Of a stretch of DNA of 64,000 bases, positions 17,217-26,002 are shown in pieces (position 1 is the stretch's first letter; the number at the start of each line of letters is the position of its first letter). The notes beneath the pieces are model-generated. The model was not told where the DNA came from and made no database searches. It saw only the letters and a program-made list of their open reading frames with translations. Source of the DNA: Asticcacaulis sp. AC466 (GTDB taxonomy: Bacteria > Pseudomonadota > Alphaproteobacteria > Caulobacterales > Caulobacteraceae); assembly GCF_000495815.1 (NCBI RefSeq), contig NZ_AWGE01000005.1:186001-250000 (forward strand), written 5' to 3'. The position numbers and the translations under genes were made by a program.

Positions 17217-18790
17217 TGCGGCGTCTGTGGCTTGCCGTTGCCGCCGTTTTCGCCCTGGTCTCTCCGGCGTTTGCCGAAGATATGCCGACCTTTGTCAAGC
17301 AAGGCGATCGTTTCGCCCTGATGGTCGATGGCAAGCCCTTCTTTATGATGGCGGCCCAGTTGCATAATTCCAGCGCCTGGCCGGCACAGCTCGACAAGGC
17401 GTGGCCGGCGGCGCTGGCCTTGTCGCCCAATGTCGTTCAGGCGCCCGTCTACTGGGAGCAGTTTGAGCCCAGGTCTGGCGTTTACGACACGACCAATGTC
17501 GACGCGCTTATAGCCAAGGCGCGCGCCACCCATGTCCGCTTGACTCTTCTCTGGTTCGGCACCTGGAAGAACGGCGAGATGCACTATGTACCGGAATGGA
17601 TGCAGTCCGATCGCAAGACGTATCCGCGTATGTTGAATGAGCGCGGCGAGCCGGTCAGCGTCTTGTCTCCGAATGTGCGCACCAATGTCGAGGCCGACAA
17701 GCGCGCTTTTACCGCCCTGATGCGCCACCTCAAAAAGGTGGATGGCGACCAGCACACCGTCATTGTGGTGCAGGTCGAGAATGAACCGGGCGCTATCGGT
17801 TCGGTACGCGATTTCGGAGCGGAGGCGCAAAGCCAATTCAACGGTGCCGTACCACAGGCTGTCCTCGATAAACTTTCCCTGAAACCCGGCACCTGGCGTG
17901 AGGTTTTTGGCCCGGACGCCGACGAAGCCTTCGGCGCCTGGTCGACGGCGCACTATATCAATGAGGTGGCGGCGGCCGGCAAGGCGGTCTATCCCTTGCC
18001 GCTCTATGTCAACACCTGGCTGCGTTACAAGGACAAGAAGTATCCTGGTATCGACTATCCCAGCGGCGGTGCGACGTTTAATGTTTTCGATATCTGGCGT
18101 TCAGTCAGTCCGGCGGTCGATTTTATCGGCACCGATATCTATACCAGCGATGCCGGCGAATATCGTAAAGTCCTCGATCAGTACGCGCGTCCTGATAATC
18201 CATCGTGGGTATCGGAGACCGGCTTCGACGCCAATACAGCTTCGTTTCTCTATTATGTGCTCGATCGCGGCGGTGTCGGGTTCTCGACCTTTGGCGTCGA
18301 CAATGATCCCGCGTCAGAGGCTCATCTGGCGGCAGCGAAAGCGCACGGCGACAACTATAAACTATTGGCGCCGATTCAGGATTTGCTCGGGCAGGCCTTG
18401 CTGGACAAGCGCGTGAAAGCATCGGTGGAAGAACCCGGTCGCGGCCGCCAGGCACTCGATTTCGGGGATTGGCGGGTCGATCTGTCCTATGGTCCGCCGC
18501 CTTGGGGAGAGTTGCCTGCCATCGTGCCCAATTCCAAAGATGGACTTGGTCGCGCGCTTGTCATCCAGCTTGACGCCACCACCTATTTGATCAGCGGTGT
18601 CGATGTACGCTTCGAATTCAAGCGCGTGGCGAAGGATGGTCTTTATGGCCGGTTGGCACGCGTGGAGGAGGGGGCTTACGATAATGGCGTATGGAAACCG
18701 ACGCGCTGGCTCAATGGCGATGAAACCGATTACGGCATTAACTTTCGCAAAGAGCAAAAGCTGCTCCGTGTAACACTCGGAACCTACTAG
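17213..18790 (+). CDS. Secreted GH-A clan glycosidase (beta-galactosidase-like, DUF5597 type)
   Basis: This 525-residue protein has a signal peptide ending AFA-ED. The catalytic barrel shows QAPVYWEQFEPRSGVYD, typical of GH35/GH42-like enzymes. The acid/base Glu191 is in QVENEPG and the nucleophile Glu (about 335) in WVSETGF. The C-terminal part resembles the DUF5597 beta domain. The probable role is release of terminal beta-linked galactose or a similar sugar in the periplasm. It overlaps the DUF885 gene by 4 bases and precedes a TonB receptor gene, suggesting a saccharide-use locus. The exact linkage is unknown. Confidence 0.85.
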   Translation: MMRRLWLAVAAVFALVSPAFAEDMPTFVKQGDRFALMVDGKPFFMMAAQLHNSSAWPAQLDKAWPAALALSPNVVQAPVYWEQFEPRSGVYDTTNVDALIAKARATHVRLTLLWFGTWKNGEMHYVPEWMQSDRKTYPRMLNERGEPVSVLSPNVRTNVEADKRAFTALMRHLKKVDGDQHTVIVVQVENEPGAIGSVRDFGAEAQSQFNGAVPQAVLDKLSLKPGTWREVFGPDADEAFGAWSTAHYINEVAAAGKAVYPLPLYVNTWLRYKDKKYPGIDYPSGGATFNVFDIWRSVSPAVDFIGTDIYTSDAGEYRKVLDQYARPDNPSWVSETGFDANTASFLYYVLDRGGVGFSTFGVDNDPASEAHLAAAKAHGDNYKLLAPIQDLLGQALLDKRVKASVEEPGRGRQALDFGDWRVDLSYGPPPWGELPAIVPNSKDGLGRALVIQLDATTYLISGVDVRFEFKRVAKDGLYGRLARVEEGAYDNGVWKPTRWLNGDETDYGINFRKEQKLLRVTLGTY

Positions 18791-18822
18791 ACAATTTGCG
18801 GCGCCAACATTTTGCGTACTGG

Positions 18823-18853
18823 AAAAGGGGTGTGTAAAAGCGCGCCCCTTTTT
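18823..18853 (+). terminator. Rho-independent terminator after the glycosidase gene
   Basis: AAAAGGGG (18823-18830) pairs with CCCCTTTT (18845-18852) around a 14-base loop and runs into a short T-tract. It separates the glycosidase operon from the TonB receptor gene. Confidence 0.7.
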
Positions 18854-19103
18854 GTGTTGCGACGCAAAAATGAACTCTCAAACTGGATTCTCCCCCTCGA
18901 GAAATCCATAGAGAGAACGGCCTGATTAATTTGTGCGCCGCACCATTTTTTTCTCTAAAATTCTCAAAAGTAGGCAAAAAAACGGTAAAATTGTGACACA
19001 ATTGTCGCATTGCAACATATGTGTCGGATTTGTGAAAGTTGACGTTGTCCGCAACCGTATTTCGTATACGTTTTCCGTCTGAGTTCATTTTTGGAGGTGC
19101 GGA
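18854..19103 (+). promoter_or_regulatory. Upstream region of the TonB receptor with palindromes
   Basis: With the terminator before it, this gap is 313 bases long. It is A/T-rich, unlike its neighbours. It contains TTGTG-A-CACAA (18991-19001), and GACACA and TGTGTC arms flank the sequence that follows. CGTATACG, a perfect 8-base palindrome of GntR/LacI type, lies at 19063-19070. The receptor start has TTGGAGGTGCGG upstream. The bound regulators are unknown. Confidence 0.4.
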
Positions 19104-21980
19104 ATGAAGTATCGATACGGAAATTCGAGTCTGAAACTGGCAGCGAGTCTACTCGTTATCGCGAGTGTTATGCCGGCTGCTACCTATGCTCAAACTGCCG
19201 ATCCGGCGCCGGCTGCGGACGATAATGCGGTCGAAATCGTTGTCACCGGTTCGCGCATCCGTCGTGACCCCGTCCGCCAGGCAGCTCCCATCACCCACCT
19301 TGATCAGGCAGATATAAAACGAACGGGCCTGACCTCCCTGACCGACATCCTCCAGCGTCTCCCGGGTACGACCGGCGGCATCAATTCGCGCTCTAACTCT
19401 TCCGGCAACAATGGCAATCCACCCGATGGCGGCGGCGTTGGCGCCGGCTCCGCCGAAGTCGATATCCGCTATTTAGGTTCGAGGCGCGCGCTTGTTCTCG
19501 TCGATGGCCAACGCTTCATCAATGGTACGGCTGCCAGTGGCGTGCCAGCCGCCGTCGACCTTAACGCTATCCCCGAAAGCCTGATCGAGCGCGTCGAAAT
19601 ACTGCGTGACGGAGCCTCGGCGGTTTATGGGTCTGACGCCATTTCCGGCGTCGTGAATATCATTACCAAGACGAAGCAGGAGGGTTGGGCCTTCAGCGGC
19701 CAGACCGGCGCCTATGACAAAGGTGATGGTGTCACCGAGCTTTACAATTACAGCTACGGCCACACCTTTGACTCAACTGGCGGAAGCCTGATCATAGGCG
19801 GCAACTATGCCCGTCAGGGATCAATCTTCAAGGGCGACCGCGCGCTCTACAGGTTCCCGACGCCCGGTGCGACCCAATGCGATTCCAACTGTTCTTCCGG
19901 CACGCCCAACGCCCGTGTCATCGTCACCAATCCGCTGACCGGCGAAAGCATGAACATCACCTTGAAGGCGCCCGTACTGACCGGAAAGCCCTTCATCGAT
20001 CTGACCGACCCGACCGGTCCCAATAGCGATTACAAAGCTTTCACCGTCGCTGACCGCTTCAACTTCAGCCCCTACAATTACATTCTGACGCCCAACAAGC
20101 GTGTCGGCACCTTTGTCAGCTATGTGCAGCCTTTGGGCGATCGGGCAAATTTCAAGTTCAAAGCGACCTATAACGAGCGCTCATCGGCTAACCAGGCGGC
20201 GCCCCTGCCGTTATTCGTCGGTCCGGACGCCGGCAATGGCAATCTGCTCGACACGATCTCGATTGATAAGACTAATCCCTATAATCCGTTTGGATTCAGC
20301 TTAAGCGCCGGCGGCGTGGGCGGGGCTGGCGCGAACTATGCGTTCATAGGCAAGCGCCTTGTCGAAGCGGGGCCGCGTCACTTCGAACAGAAAGTCAATA
20401 CTGCTTACTTCAATGCCGGCTTCGATGGCAATTTCGACAGTTTTGGCAAGACCTGGTACTGGGACGTCAGCGGGATCTACGCGACGAACAAGGCCACACA
20501 AACCATGTCCGGCAATATTAATGCCGCCAAACTCGCCAAGGCCCTGGGTCCATTGGCGGATTGCACGGGCGAATGTGTGCCGTTCAACATCTTCGGCGGT
20601 GAAGGCGCCGTGACGAAGGATATGCTCAATTACGTCCTGTTCCAGCAAAACGATGCATCGCAGCAAAGCATGGTCGATTTCTCGGCGAATATTACGGGAT
20701 CGTTGTTTGAACTGCCGGCCGGTCCATTGGGTGTCGCCGCTGGCGTAGAGTTCCGTCGTCTGGCGGGCTCGTTCGATCCGGACCCGGTCGTGGCGGCTGG
20801 CCTTGGCTCTGACATTCCCGCCCTGCCGACGCGCGGCAGCTACAATGTCAAGGAAATCTATGCCGAAGCCGACGTACCGCTCCTCAAAGACCTGCCCGGT
20901 GTGCGTTTGCTGGAGGCAACCTTCGCCATTCGCTATTTTGATTACAGCACCAGTGGCTCGGATTCGACCACCAAGGCCGGCTTGAGCTGGAAGCCGGTCA
21001 ATGACCTGCGTCTGCGCGCCACATGGTCCGAAGGTTTCCGCGCGCCCAGCATAGGCGAACTCTATGGCGCCCCTTCGCGCTTTGACGGCGGTGTCGCCGA
21101 TCCGTGCTCTGGCTTCAACACCTCGGGCGTTTCGGCGACCATCAAGGCCAACTGTATCACGCTCGGTGTTCCCGCCGATGGCAGCTATGTTCAGCTTAAC
21201 GGTCAGTTGCCGATCATCACCGGCGGCAACAAAGCTCTGAAGCCGGAAACCTCGGAAAGCACGGTTGTGGGCTTTGCCTACAGCCCAAGCTGGGCCAAGA
21301 GCCTGCCGTTTGCGGATGCCCTGTCGCTGGAAGCCGACTACTACGACATTAAGGTCGACAACTCTATCACGTCGATCAGCGCTGACGTCCTGCTTAACAA
21401 TTGTGTCACCTCACTCGATGCCACGAGTTGTGCCGCTATTACCCGCAGTGCGACCGGATCAATTACCCAGATCCGCGGTATACTGCAAAATGTCGGTACG
21501 CTGGAAAGTGCCGGCGTCGACCTGACGCTGAATTACCGGGCGCCGCAAACGGCGCTTGGCCGCTTCGGCCTGATCTGGCAGGCGACCTTCCTCGACAAGT
21601 ATCAAACGTCGCTTCCATCGGCGACGGGCGTGACCGTCCTGGACTACAAAGGCGTCGAAAACAACGGCCAGGCCTATCCGGAGAACCGCTCGAACGTGAC
21701 CTTGACCTGGCAGAAGGGCAATATGTTCGGCTCCCTGACGGGTCGCTATATCAGCGAACTGGACGAGCCAAACTACAACAACACTATGAAGGCCACCACC
21801 TATACCGATATACAGTTCGGCTGGACGCCGGAAAAGCTGGGTGGCAAGTACGAGTTCGCCATCGGCGTCAACAACCTCTTCGGCAAGACGGCGCCTATCT
21901 GTCTGGCCTGTGGTGGTTACGATGCGGCTTACGATCTGCAAGGTCAGTTCGGATATATCCGTTTGAGCTATAAAAACTAG
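19104..21980 (+). CDS. TonB-dependent receptor
   Basis: This 958-residue outer-membrane transporter has a signal peptide ending YAQ. A TonB-box-like VEIVVTGSRIRR lies near the mature N-terminus. A plug domain holds LTDILQRLPGTTGG and VLVDGQRF, and its end is VEILRDGASAVYGSDAISGVVNIITK. A 22-strand barrel ends in a terminal aromatic strand (FGYIRLSYKN). There is no STN signalling domain, so it does not drive a sigma factor. Several paired Cys in extracellular loops (CDSNCSSG, CTGEC, CLACGG) are typical of Caulobacterales saccharide receptors. With the upstream glycosidase it probably imports oligosaccharides, but the substrate is not shown by sequence. Confidence 0.93.
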   Translation: MKYRYGNSSLKLAASLLVIASVMPAATYAQTADPAPAADDNAVEIVVTGSRIRRDPVRQAAPITHLDQADIKRTGLTSLTDILQRLPGTTGGINSRSNSSGNNGNPPDGGGVGAGSAEVDIRYLGSRRALVLVDGQRFINGTAASGVPAAVDLNAIPESLIERVEILRDGASAVYGSDAISGVVNIITKTKQEGWAFSGQTGAYDKGDGVTELYNYSYGHTFDSTGGSLIIGGNYARQGSIFKGDRALYRFPTPGATQCDSNCSSGTPNARVIVTNPLTGESMNITLKAPVLTGKPFIDLTDPTGPNSDYKAFTVADRFNFSPYNYILTPNKRVGTFVSYVQPLGDRANFKFKATYNERSSANQAAPLPLFVGPDAGNGNLLDTISIDKTNPYNPFGFSLSAGGVGGAGANYAFIGKRLVEAGPRHFEQKVNTAYFNAGFDGNFDSFGKTWYWDVSGIYATNKATQTMSGNINAAKLAKALGPLADCTGECVPFNIFGGEGAVTKDMLNYVLFQQNDASQQSMVDFSANITGSLFELPAGPLGVAAGVEFRRLAGSFDPDPVVAAGLGSDIPALPTRGSYNVKEIYAEADVPLLKDLPGVRLLEATFAIRYFDYSTSGSDSTTKAGLSWKPVNDLRLRATWSEGFRAPSIGELYGAPSRFDGGVADPCSGFNTSGVSATIKANCITLGVPADGSYVQLNGQLPIITGGNKALKPETSESTVVGFAYSPSWAKSLPFADALSLEADYYDIKVDNSITSISADVLLNNCVTSLDATSCAAITRSATGSITQIRGILQNVGTLESAGVDLTLNYRAPQTALGRFGLIWQATFLDKYQTSLPSATGVTVLDYKGVENNGQAYPENRSNVTLTWQKGNMFGSLTGRYISELDEPNYNNTMKATTYTDIQFGWTPEKLGGKYEFAIGVNNLFGKTAPICLACGGYDAAYDLQGQFGYIRLSYKN

Positions 21981-21999
21981 ACGTCTCCAGACAAAGTGT

Positions 22000-22034
22000 A
22001 ACACCCGGCAGATTTGCATCTGTCGGGTGTTTTA
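22000..22034 (+). terminator. Rho-independent terminator after the TonB receptor
   Basis: A 14-bp stem, AACACCCGGCAGAT / ATCTGTCGGGTGTT, has a single G-T wobble and a 4-base loop, and is followed by TTTATATTTT. Confidence 0.9.
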
Positions 22035-22169
22035 TATTTTAAAAGGGCCTCTTGGCGGTGAGCCGGTTTTTCAGACGCTCGGCCGCCGACGGAAGCATGT
22101 CGTAATGCTGAGCATCCCCGCCTACCGAAATGCTTGAGTACCAAGCAGGCGGCGGGGGCTCTATCGCTC

Positions 22170-22198
22170 TTGACCTTCTAGGACAATCGTCCTAAATC
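22170..22198 (+). promoter_or_regulatory. tetR promoter with an inverted repeat in the spacer
   Basis: TTGACC (22170-22175) and TAAATC (22193-22198) are 17 bases apart. TAGGAC-AATC-GTCCTA (22179-22194), a perfect 6-base inverted repeat, fills the spacer. The TetR-family gene starts 45 bases downstream, so autorepression is likely. Confidence 0.65.
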
Positions 22199-22242
22199 TT
22201 GAAGAGAAACTTGGGGCGTTGCTATGACCTTGGGGGGTGGAG

Positions 22243-22839
22243 ATGGGTGCGAGCGCAACGCGACAGCAGATTGTCAATGCGGCTAACAGGCTTTTTTATG
22301 AACGCGGCTTCGAGGCGACCTCCTTTGCCGATATCGCAAGCGATGTCGGTCTCTCGCGCGGCAATTTCTACTACCATTTCAAAACCAAGGACGAAATTCT
22401 GGATGCGGTCATCGCGCAGCGTGTGAGGGATACGGTGGCGATGCTGGATGCCTGGGAGGCGGACGGGCAGTCGCCGACGGAACGCATTCGCCGCTTTATC
22501 CATATCCTTATTGCAAACCGGTCGAAGATCATGGCGCATGGCTGCCCTGTGGGCACGCTCTGTAACGAATTGGCAAAGCTAGATCACGCTGCCAAGGGCG
22601 ATGCCGCCGGCCTGTTCGTCTTGTTCCGCCATTGGTTGGCACGACAATTCGTCGCCCTTGGCCGGGCGGCTGAGGCCGACGCGCTGGCTCTGCACATACT
22701 GATGCGCAGCCAAGGCGTGGCGACCCTTGCCACCGCTTTTCGTGACGAAGATTTCATCCGCCGCGAAGTGGCGGAAATGGAGGCATGGTTGCTTTCCCAA
22801 CACCCCGCCGTCTCCAGCGTCGATCACCAGCCTGTTTGA
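22243..22839 (+). CDS. TetR/AcrR-family transcriptional regulator
   Basis: This 198-residue regulator has an N-terminal helix-turn-helix (about 5-50) with RQQIVNAANRLFYERGF and the recognition helix LSRGNFYYHFKTKDEIL. The C-terminal ligand domain includes HGCPVGTLCNELAK, which resembles the TetR_C subgroup related to YxaF/LmrA. The ATG at 22243 has a strong purine-rich ribosome site (GGGGGGTGGAG). YciI and tag genes follow within 10 and 4 bases, so all three are probably one autorepressed operon. The ligand is unknown. Confidence 0.88.
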   Translation: MGASATRQQIVNAANRLFYERGFEATSFADIASDVGLSRGNFYYHFKTKDEILDAVIAQRVRDTVAMLDAWEADGQSPTERIRRFIHILIANRSKIMAHGCPVGTLCNELAKLDHAAKGDAAGLFVLFRHWLARQFVALGRAAEADALALHILMRSQGVATLATAFRDEDFIRREVAEMEAWLLSQHPAVSSVDHQPV

Positions 22840-22848
22840 GGAGCAGCT

Positions 22849-23133
22849 ATGTTCGTTATTACTCTTCGGTTTGCCGACAAGACCAAAGCTCCGCAACGGA
22901 TGGATGGGCACAATGCCTGGATCAAAAAGGGCTTCGACGACGGGGTGTTCTTGTTGGTTGGCAGCCTACAGCCGAATGCGGGCGGTGTAATTTTGGCCCA
23001 CAATGCTGAGCTCGCCGAGATCGAAGCGCGCGTTCAGGCCGATCCGTTCGTAGTCGAAGGTGTTGTGAGTGCTGAAGTTCTTAGCATAACCCCAGGGCGC
23101 ACAGACGAGCGCTTCGCCTTTCTCAAGGTCTGA
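22849..23133 (+). CDS. YciI family protein
   Basis: This 94-residue protein has a dimeric alpha/beta (ferredoxin-like) fold. YciI signatures are the MFVITLRFADK strand, MDGHNAWIKKGFDDGVFLLVG with the conserved His and Asp, and ADPFVVEGVVSAEV. The function of YciI proteins is poorly defined; some have weak hydrolase or dehydrochlorinase-like chemistry. A GAGGAG ribosome site lies 6 bases upstream of the ATG, and the gene starts 9 bases after tetR, within the same operon as tag. Confidence 0.85.
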   Translation: MFVITLRFADKTKAPQRMDGHNAWIKKGFDDGVFLLVGSLQPNAGGVILAHNAELAEIEARVQADPFVVEGVVSAEVLSITPGRTDERFAFLKV

Positions 23134-23136
23134 GCC

Positions 23137-23739
23137 ATGAATGCGACACTGCCTGGCCCTGACGGTCGCGCCCGTTGCCGCTGGTGCGCGGCGGCGCCAG
23201 AGTTTCTCGTCTATCACGACACCGAATGGGGGTTTCCGGTCGATGATGATCGTCGCCTATTTGAGAAGCTCTGTCTCGAAGGCTTTCAGTCGGGGCTGAG
23301 CTGGCGGACAATCCTGGCCAAGCGGGACAACTTTCGCGCGGCATTTCACGGGTTCGATTTTGATCGGATCGCCACGTTTACCGATACGGATGTCGAGCGG
23401 TTGCTGATGGACAAAGGCATTGTTCGTCATCGCGGCAAGATCTCTGCCGTCATCAACAATGCCAAGCGGGCGCAGGATTTGGTGAGACAGGAAGGATCGC
23501 TCTCCACCTATGTGTGGCGCTTTGAACCGAAGGCGCACGAACGGACCGAACCGCAAACCGCGTCCATATTGGCCGTGTCTATTGCCCTGTCGAAAGACTT
23601 GAAAAAGCGAGGCTGGTCGTTTGTCGGCCCGACGACGGTTTACGCCTTCATGCAGGCGACGGGGCTTATCAATGATCATGCCGACGGGTGCATAATTCGA
23701 GAGTCGGCGGCTAAAGCCAGAGCGGCGTTCAAGCGGTAG
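23137..23739 (+). CDS. tag: DNA-3-methyladenine glycosylase I
   Basis: This 200-residue cytoplasmic base-excision enzyme removes 3-methyladenine from alkylated DNA. It has the zinc-binding N-terminal CRWC motif. The conserved HDTEWGFPVDDDRRLFEKLCLEGFQSGLSW region follows, including the catalytic Glu of the EGFQSGLSW motif. The C-terminal end INDHADGC supplies His and Cys zinc ligands. Length is normal for Tag. It starts 3 bases after the YciI stop, with little ribosome site of its own, suggesting translational coupling in the TetR-controlled operon. Confidence 0.95.
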   Translation: MNATLPGPDGRARCRWCAAAPEFLVYHDTEWGFPVDDDRRLFEKLCLEGFQSGLSWRTILAKRDNFRAAFHGFDFDRIATFTDTDVERLLMDKGIVRHRGKISAVINNAKRAQDLVRQEGSLSTYVWRFEPKAHERTEPQTASILAVSIALSKDLKKRGWSFVGPTTVYAFMQATGLINDHADGCIIRESAAKARAAFKR

Positions 23740-23785
23740 CAAATCACTCTTTCGTGCGATCTTTAATCGAGGTCTGAAATCTCTA

Positions 23786-24001
23786 TCAACCTTGTCCCAT
23801 GCTGGCGCGATGATAGGCCACCAGCGCATTGGCGTGGCCGTGACCCATGGCATGCGCCTCTTTCAGGAAGGTGACCATTTCGCCATGCTTCATATCTTTC
23901 AGGCCGGCCAGAACCTCGAGCCATTCACTGATCGGCTTGCCGTATTTTTGCTCAATGGAAGGAAAATAGGATGCAGGCCCTTTGACCTTTTCCGTCGACA
24001 T
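23786..24001 (-). CDS. DUF4287 domain protein
   Basis: This 71-residue protein matches DUF4287: GPASYFPSIEQKYGKPISEW then LKEAHAMGHGHANALVAYHRA. The family is small, helical and of unknown function, often present in plant- and soil-associated bacteria. The start at 24001 has GGAGAG five bases upstream; an in-frame ATG at 24037 is less likely. It stands alone on the minus strand, convergent with tag. Confidence 0.85.
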   Translation of the reverse strand: MSTEKVKGPASYFPSIEQKYGKPISEWLEVLAGLKDMKHGEMVTFLKEAHAMGHGHANALVAYHRASMGQG

Positions 24002-24103
24002 TGCGTCTCTCCGCTTGACGTTTATAGACACGGCCACCTTAAGCGTAACCTATCTTATGCATCCAACAATTTTTTTCTAGGCGGCTGCGTCGAAGCCCTC
24101 CGT

Positions 24104-25237
24104 TTATGCGAACAGGATCAGATATCCGACGCCCGCGCCCGCGGCTAAAAAGGGCAGGCTGTAGAGGTGAAACACCACGTATGCCTTACGATCATTCGCC
24201 ATCCTGAGCGCGATCAGGTTCGCCAGCGACCCGATTAATATACCGAAGCCTCCGATATTGACTCCGTAGGCAAGCGCGCGCCAGTCCTTGGCGTAGCCCA
24301 TAAGCGCAATCGTTGCCGGCACATTGCTGATAACCTGCGAAGCGCCTATCCCGGCCCAATACAGGTGCGTTGCGACCTCCAGGTGCCAGGCCTGCAAAAT
24401 GCTCTCCACCGCAGGAAGCTTTGACACCAGGCCGAGATCGACGAACATCAACAGGAAGGTTACCAGCAGGCCCCAATCCAACCGGATGAGGACGGATCGT
24501 CGAAACCATAGGAACAGAGCGGCCATTATCGCCAAAGCCCACATGGCTTCGCCGAAATTGGTGGCCACCAGGAAGGGCAGAAACAGGGCCAGCGCCAGAC
24601 CGCACAATGGGCGGTCAATGCCTGCCGAAGGTGCGTCCGGTGACGTTTTGATTGTGATCGCTTGGCCTGAGTACGTCAACGCCGTCAGACCCAGCAAAAC
24701 GATGCTCAGGACTAGAACGAGCGGCAGCATATGTATCATGAAGTCCGCAAAGGAGACTTTGGAGATTTGCCACAGGTAGAGGTTCTGCGGATTGCCGATC
24801 GGGGTTAGCGCTGAGCCCGCATTGACGGCAAGGGCTTCGAACACAATAAGGCGCGTCGCGGGCATTCCGGTCGACCGTGCCAACGCCAGGGTTACAGGAA
24901 CAACGACGAAAAGGGCCACGTCATTCGTCAGCACCATCGACAGAAGAGCTGCCATGAGGACAAGGGCCAGAGCCAGCCGTCGCTGATCAGGCATCCGCGT
25001 GGCGACGATTTCGGCAAGCCAATGCAGCGCGCCCGACATATCCAATGCCTTGGTGAGCATAAGCAGGCCGCAAAGGGCCGCCATTGTTGGCCAGTCGATG
25101 AGGGATGGAATCTGCGGCAAACCTGAGGGGAGCACGCACCGCAAAACGCCAAGGACAACCAGCAAGGCCAGAAGCAATTTGTCGCGCACCAACGCACGCA
25201 AGACGCCTTGCAGCCAGCCATATACACGTGTCGCCAT
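24104..25237 (-). CDS. SLC13/ArsB-like anion permease
   Basis: This inner-membrane protein of 377 residues has about 10-11 hydrophobic helices. Motifs of the CitMHS/ArsB/SLC13 (ion transporter) superfamily are VLTNDVALFVVVPVTLALA and LAVNAGSALTPIGNPQNLYLW in the first half, and IGASQVISNVPATIALMGY in the second. These re-entrant Asn-Pro and Ser/Thr hairpins form the anion site. Candidate substrates are dicarboxylate, sulphate or arsenite; no arsenic resistance partner is nearby. It lies on the minus strand, 102 bases downstream of the DUF4287 gene. Confidence 0.82.
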   Translation of the reverse strand: MATRVYGWLQGVLRALVRDKLLLALLVVLGVLRCVLPSGLPQIPSLIDWPTMAALCGLLMLTKALDMSGALHWLAEIVATRMPDQRRLALALVLMAALLSMVLTNDVALFVVVPVTLALARSTGMPATRLIVFEALAVNAGSALTPIGNPQNLYLWQISKVSFADFMIHMLPLVLVLSIVLLGLTALTYSGQAITIKTSPDAPSAGIDRPLCGLALALFLPFLVATNFGEAMWALAIMAALFLWFRRSVLIRLDWGLLVTFLLMFVDLGLVSKLPAVESILQAWHLEVATHLYWAGIGASQVISNVPATIALMGYAKDWRALAYGVNIGGFGILIGSLANLIALRMANDRKAYVVFHLYSLPFLAAGAGVGYLILFA

Positions 25238-25420
25238 GCCAAATCTTCCCGTTCATATACCGATTGGAGGGGGTCTTACCGCTTTTGCGCGGCGAAGGGT
25301 ATGGAAAACGATGCGCCAACGGCGCCGCAGGACATACGGCTTTATTGGTCGCCCGGTGCGGCTTACTGCGTGCTGGCCCCTACGCCGGAAAGCCGGCCTT
25401 CGACGTGTGCGCCGGCGTAC

Positions 25421-25456
25421 AAAAAAGCAGCCGGCGCAACGGGCGCCGACTGCTTT
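25421..25456 (-). terminator. Rho-independent terminator of the HU gene
   Basis: On the minus strand AAAGCAGTCGGCGCC pairs with GCGCCGGCTGCTTT and is followed by a T-run. It lies 50 bases downstream of the HU stop. The rest of 25238-25505 shows no gene. Confidence 0.85.
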
Positions 25457-25505
25457 GAATGCCTGGAGGCAGCATCCTCATGGGATGCGCGAACCGTCGC
25501 GTCGA

Positions 25506-25781
25506 TTAGCCGTTAAGCTTGTCTTTCAACGCCTTGGCAGCCTGGAAGCTCACCTTCTTGGAGGCGGCGACCTGAATGGTGGCGCCGGTCGCCGGGTTAC
25601 GGGCTTCGCGCGCCGGCACGTCCTTTGTCTTGAATTTGCCGAAGCCGGGGAAGTTGACTTCTTCGCCTGCGACGGCGGCGTCGGTGATGGCCTTCAAAAC
25701 GTCGTCAACGATGGTTTTCGCGTTTGCCTTGGTGAGGCTGTGCGCGGCGGCGAGCTTTTCAACGAGATCGGTAGTGTTCAT
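25506..25781 (-). CDS. hup: HU-family DNA-binding protein
   Basis: This 91-residue nucleoid protein starts MNTTDLVEKLAAAHSLTKANAK. The HU/IHF signature is present: FPGFGKFKTKDVPAREARNP on the beta arm and KKVSFQAAKALKD at the C-terminus. It bends and compacts DNA as a homodimer. HU rather than IHF is favoured by the ATGATIQVAASK arm. It is monocistronic, with a terminator at 25421-25456. Confidence 0.93.
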   Translation of the reverse strand: MNTTDLVEKLAAAHSLTKANAKTIVDDVLKAITDAAVAGEEVNFPGFGKFKTKDVPAREARNPATGATIQVAASKKVSFQAAKALKDKLNG

Positions 25782-25944
25782 GAAAATATCCTATGGTTCA
25801 GCACGCCGGGCGGCGCGATCCGCATGAACTTACGTGAGTCGGCTTAAATGGTCCAATCTCGATAATCTGACGCCTAAGGCAGCTGCCAAGAGTAAGGTAT
25901 GCGAACTGACACACGTCGCCCAACGCCTCAGTCCAGGATCGGGT

Positions 25945-25996
25945 TATATCAAATTTTTATGACAGGTGGGGGTGTCACGCGCACGTCGCATCTAAC
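25945..25996 (+). promoter_or_regulatory. Candidate ECF-sigma promoter of the first sigma/FecR locus
   Basis: TATATCAAATTTTTATGACA, then a GGTGGGGG block and TCTAAC (25991-25996), are repeated almost exactly upstream of the TonB receptor at 27703-27755. A related pattern lies upstream of the second sigma gene. The likely transcription start is about 26003, exactly at the sigma factor ATG. Confidence 0.55.
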
Positions 25997-26002
25997 CTTT
26001 AG

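Noticed and set aside
25208-25516. Open frame with several Cys between the permease and HU genes
   Set aside because: It overlaps the HU terminator hairpin, has no ribosome site and no recognisable protein features.
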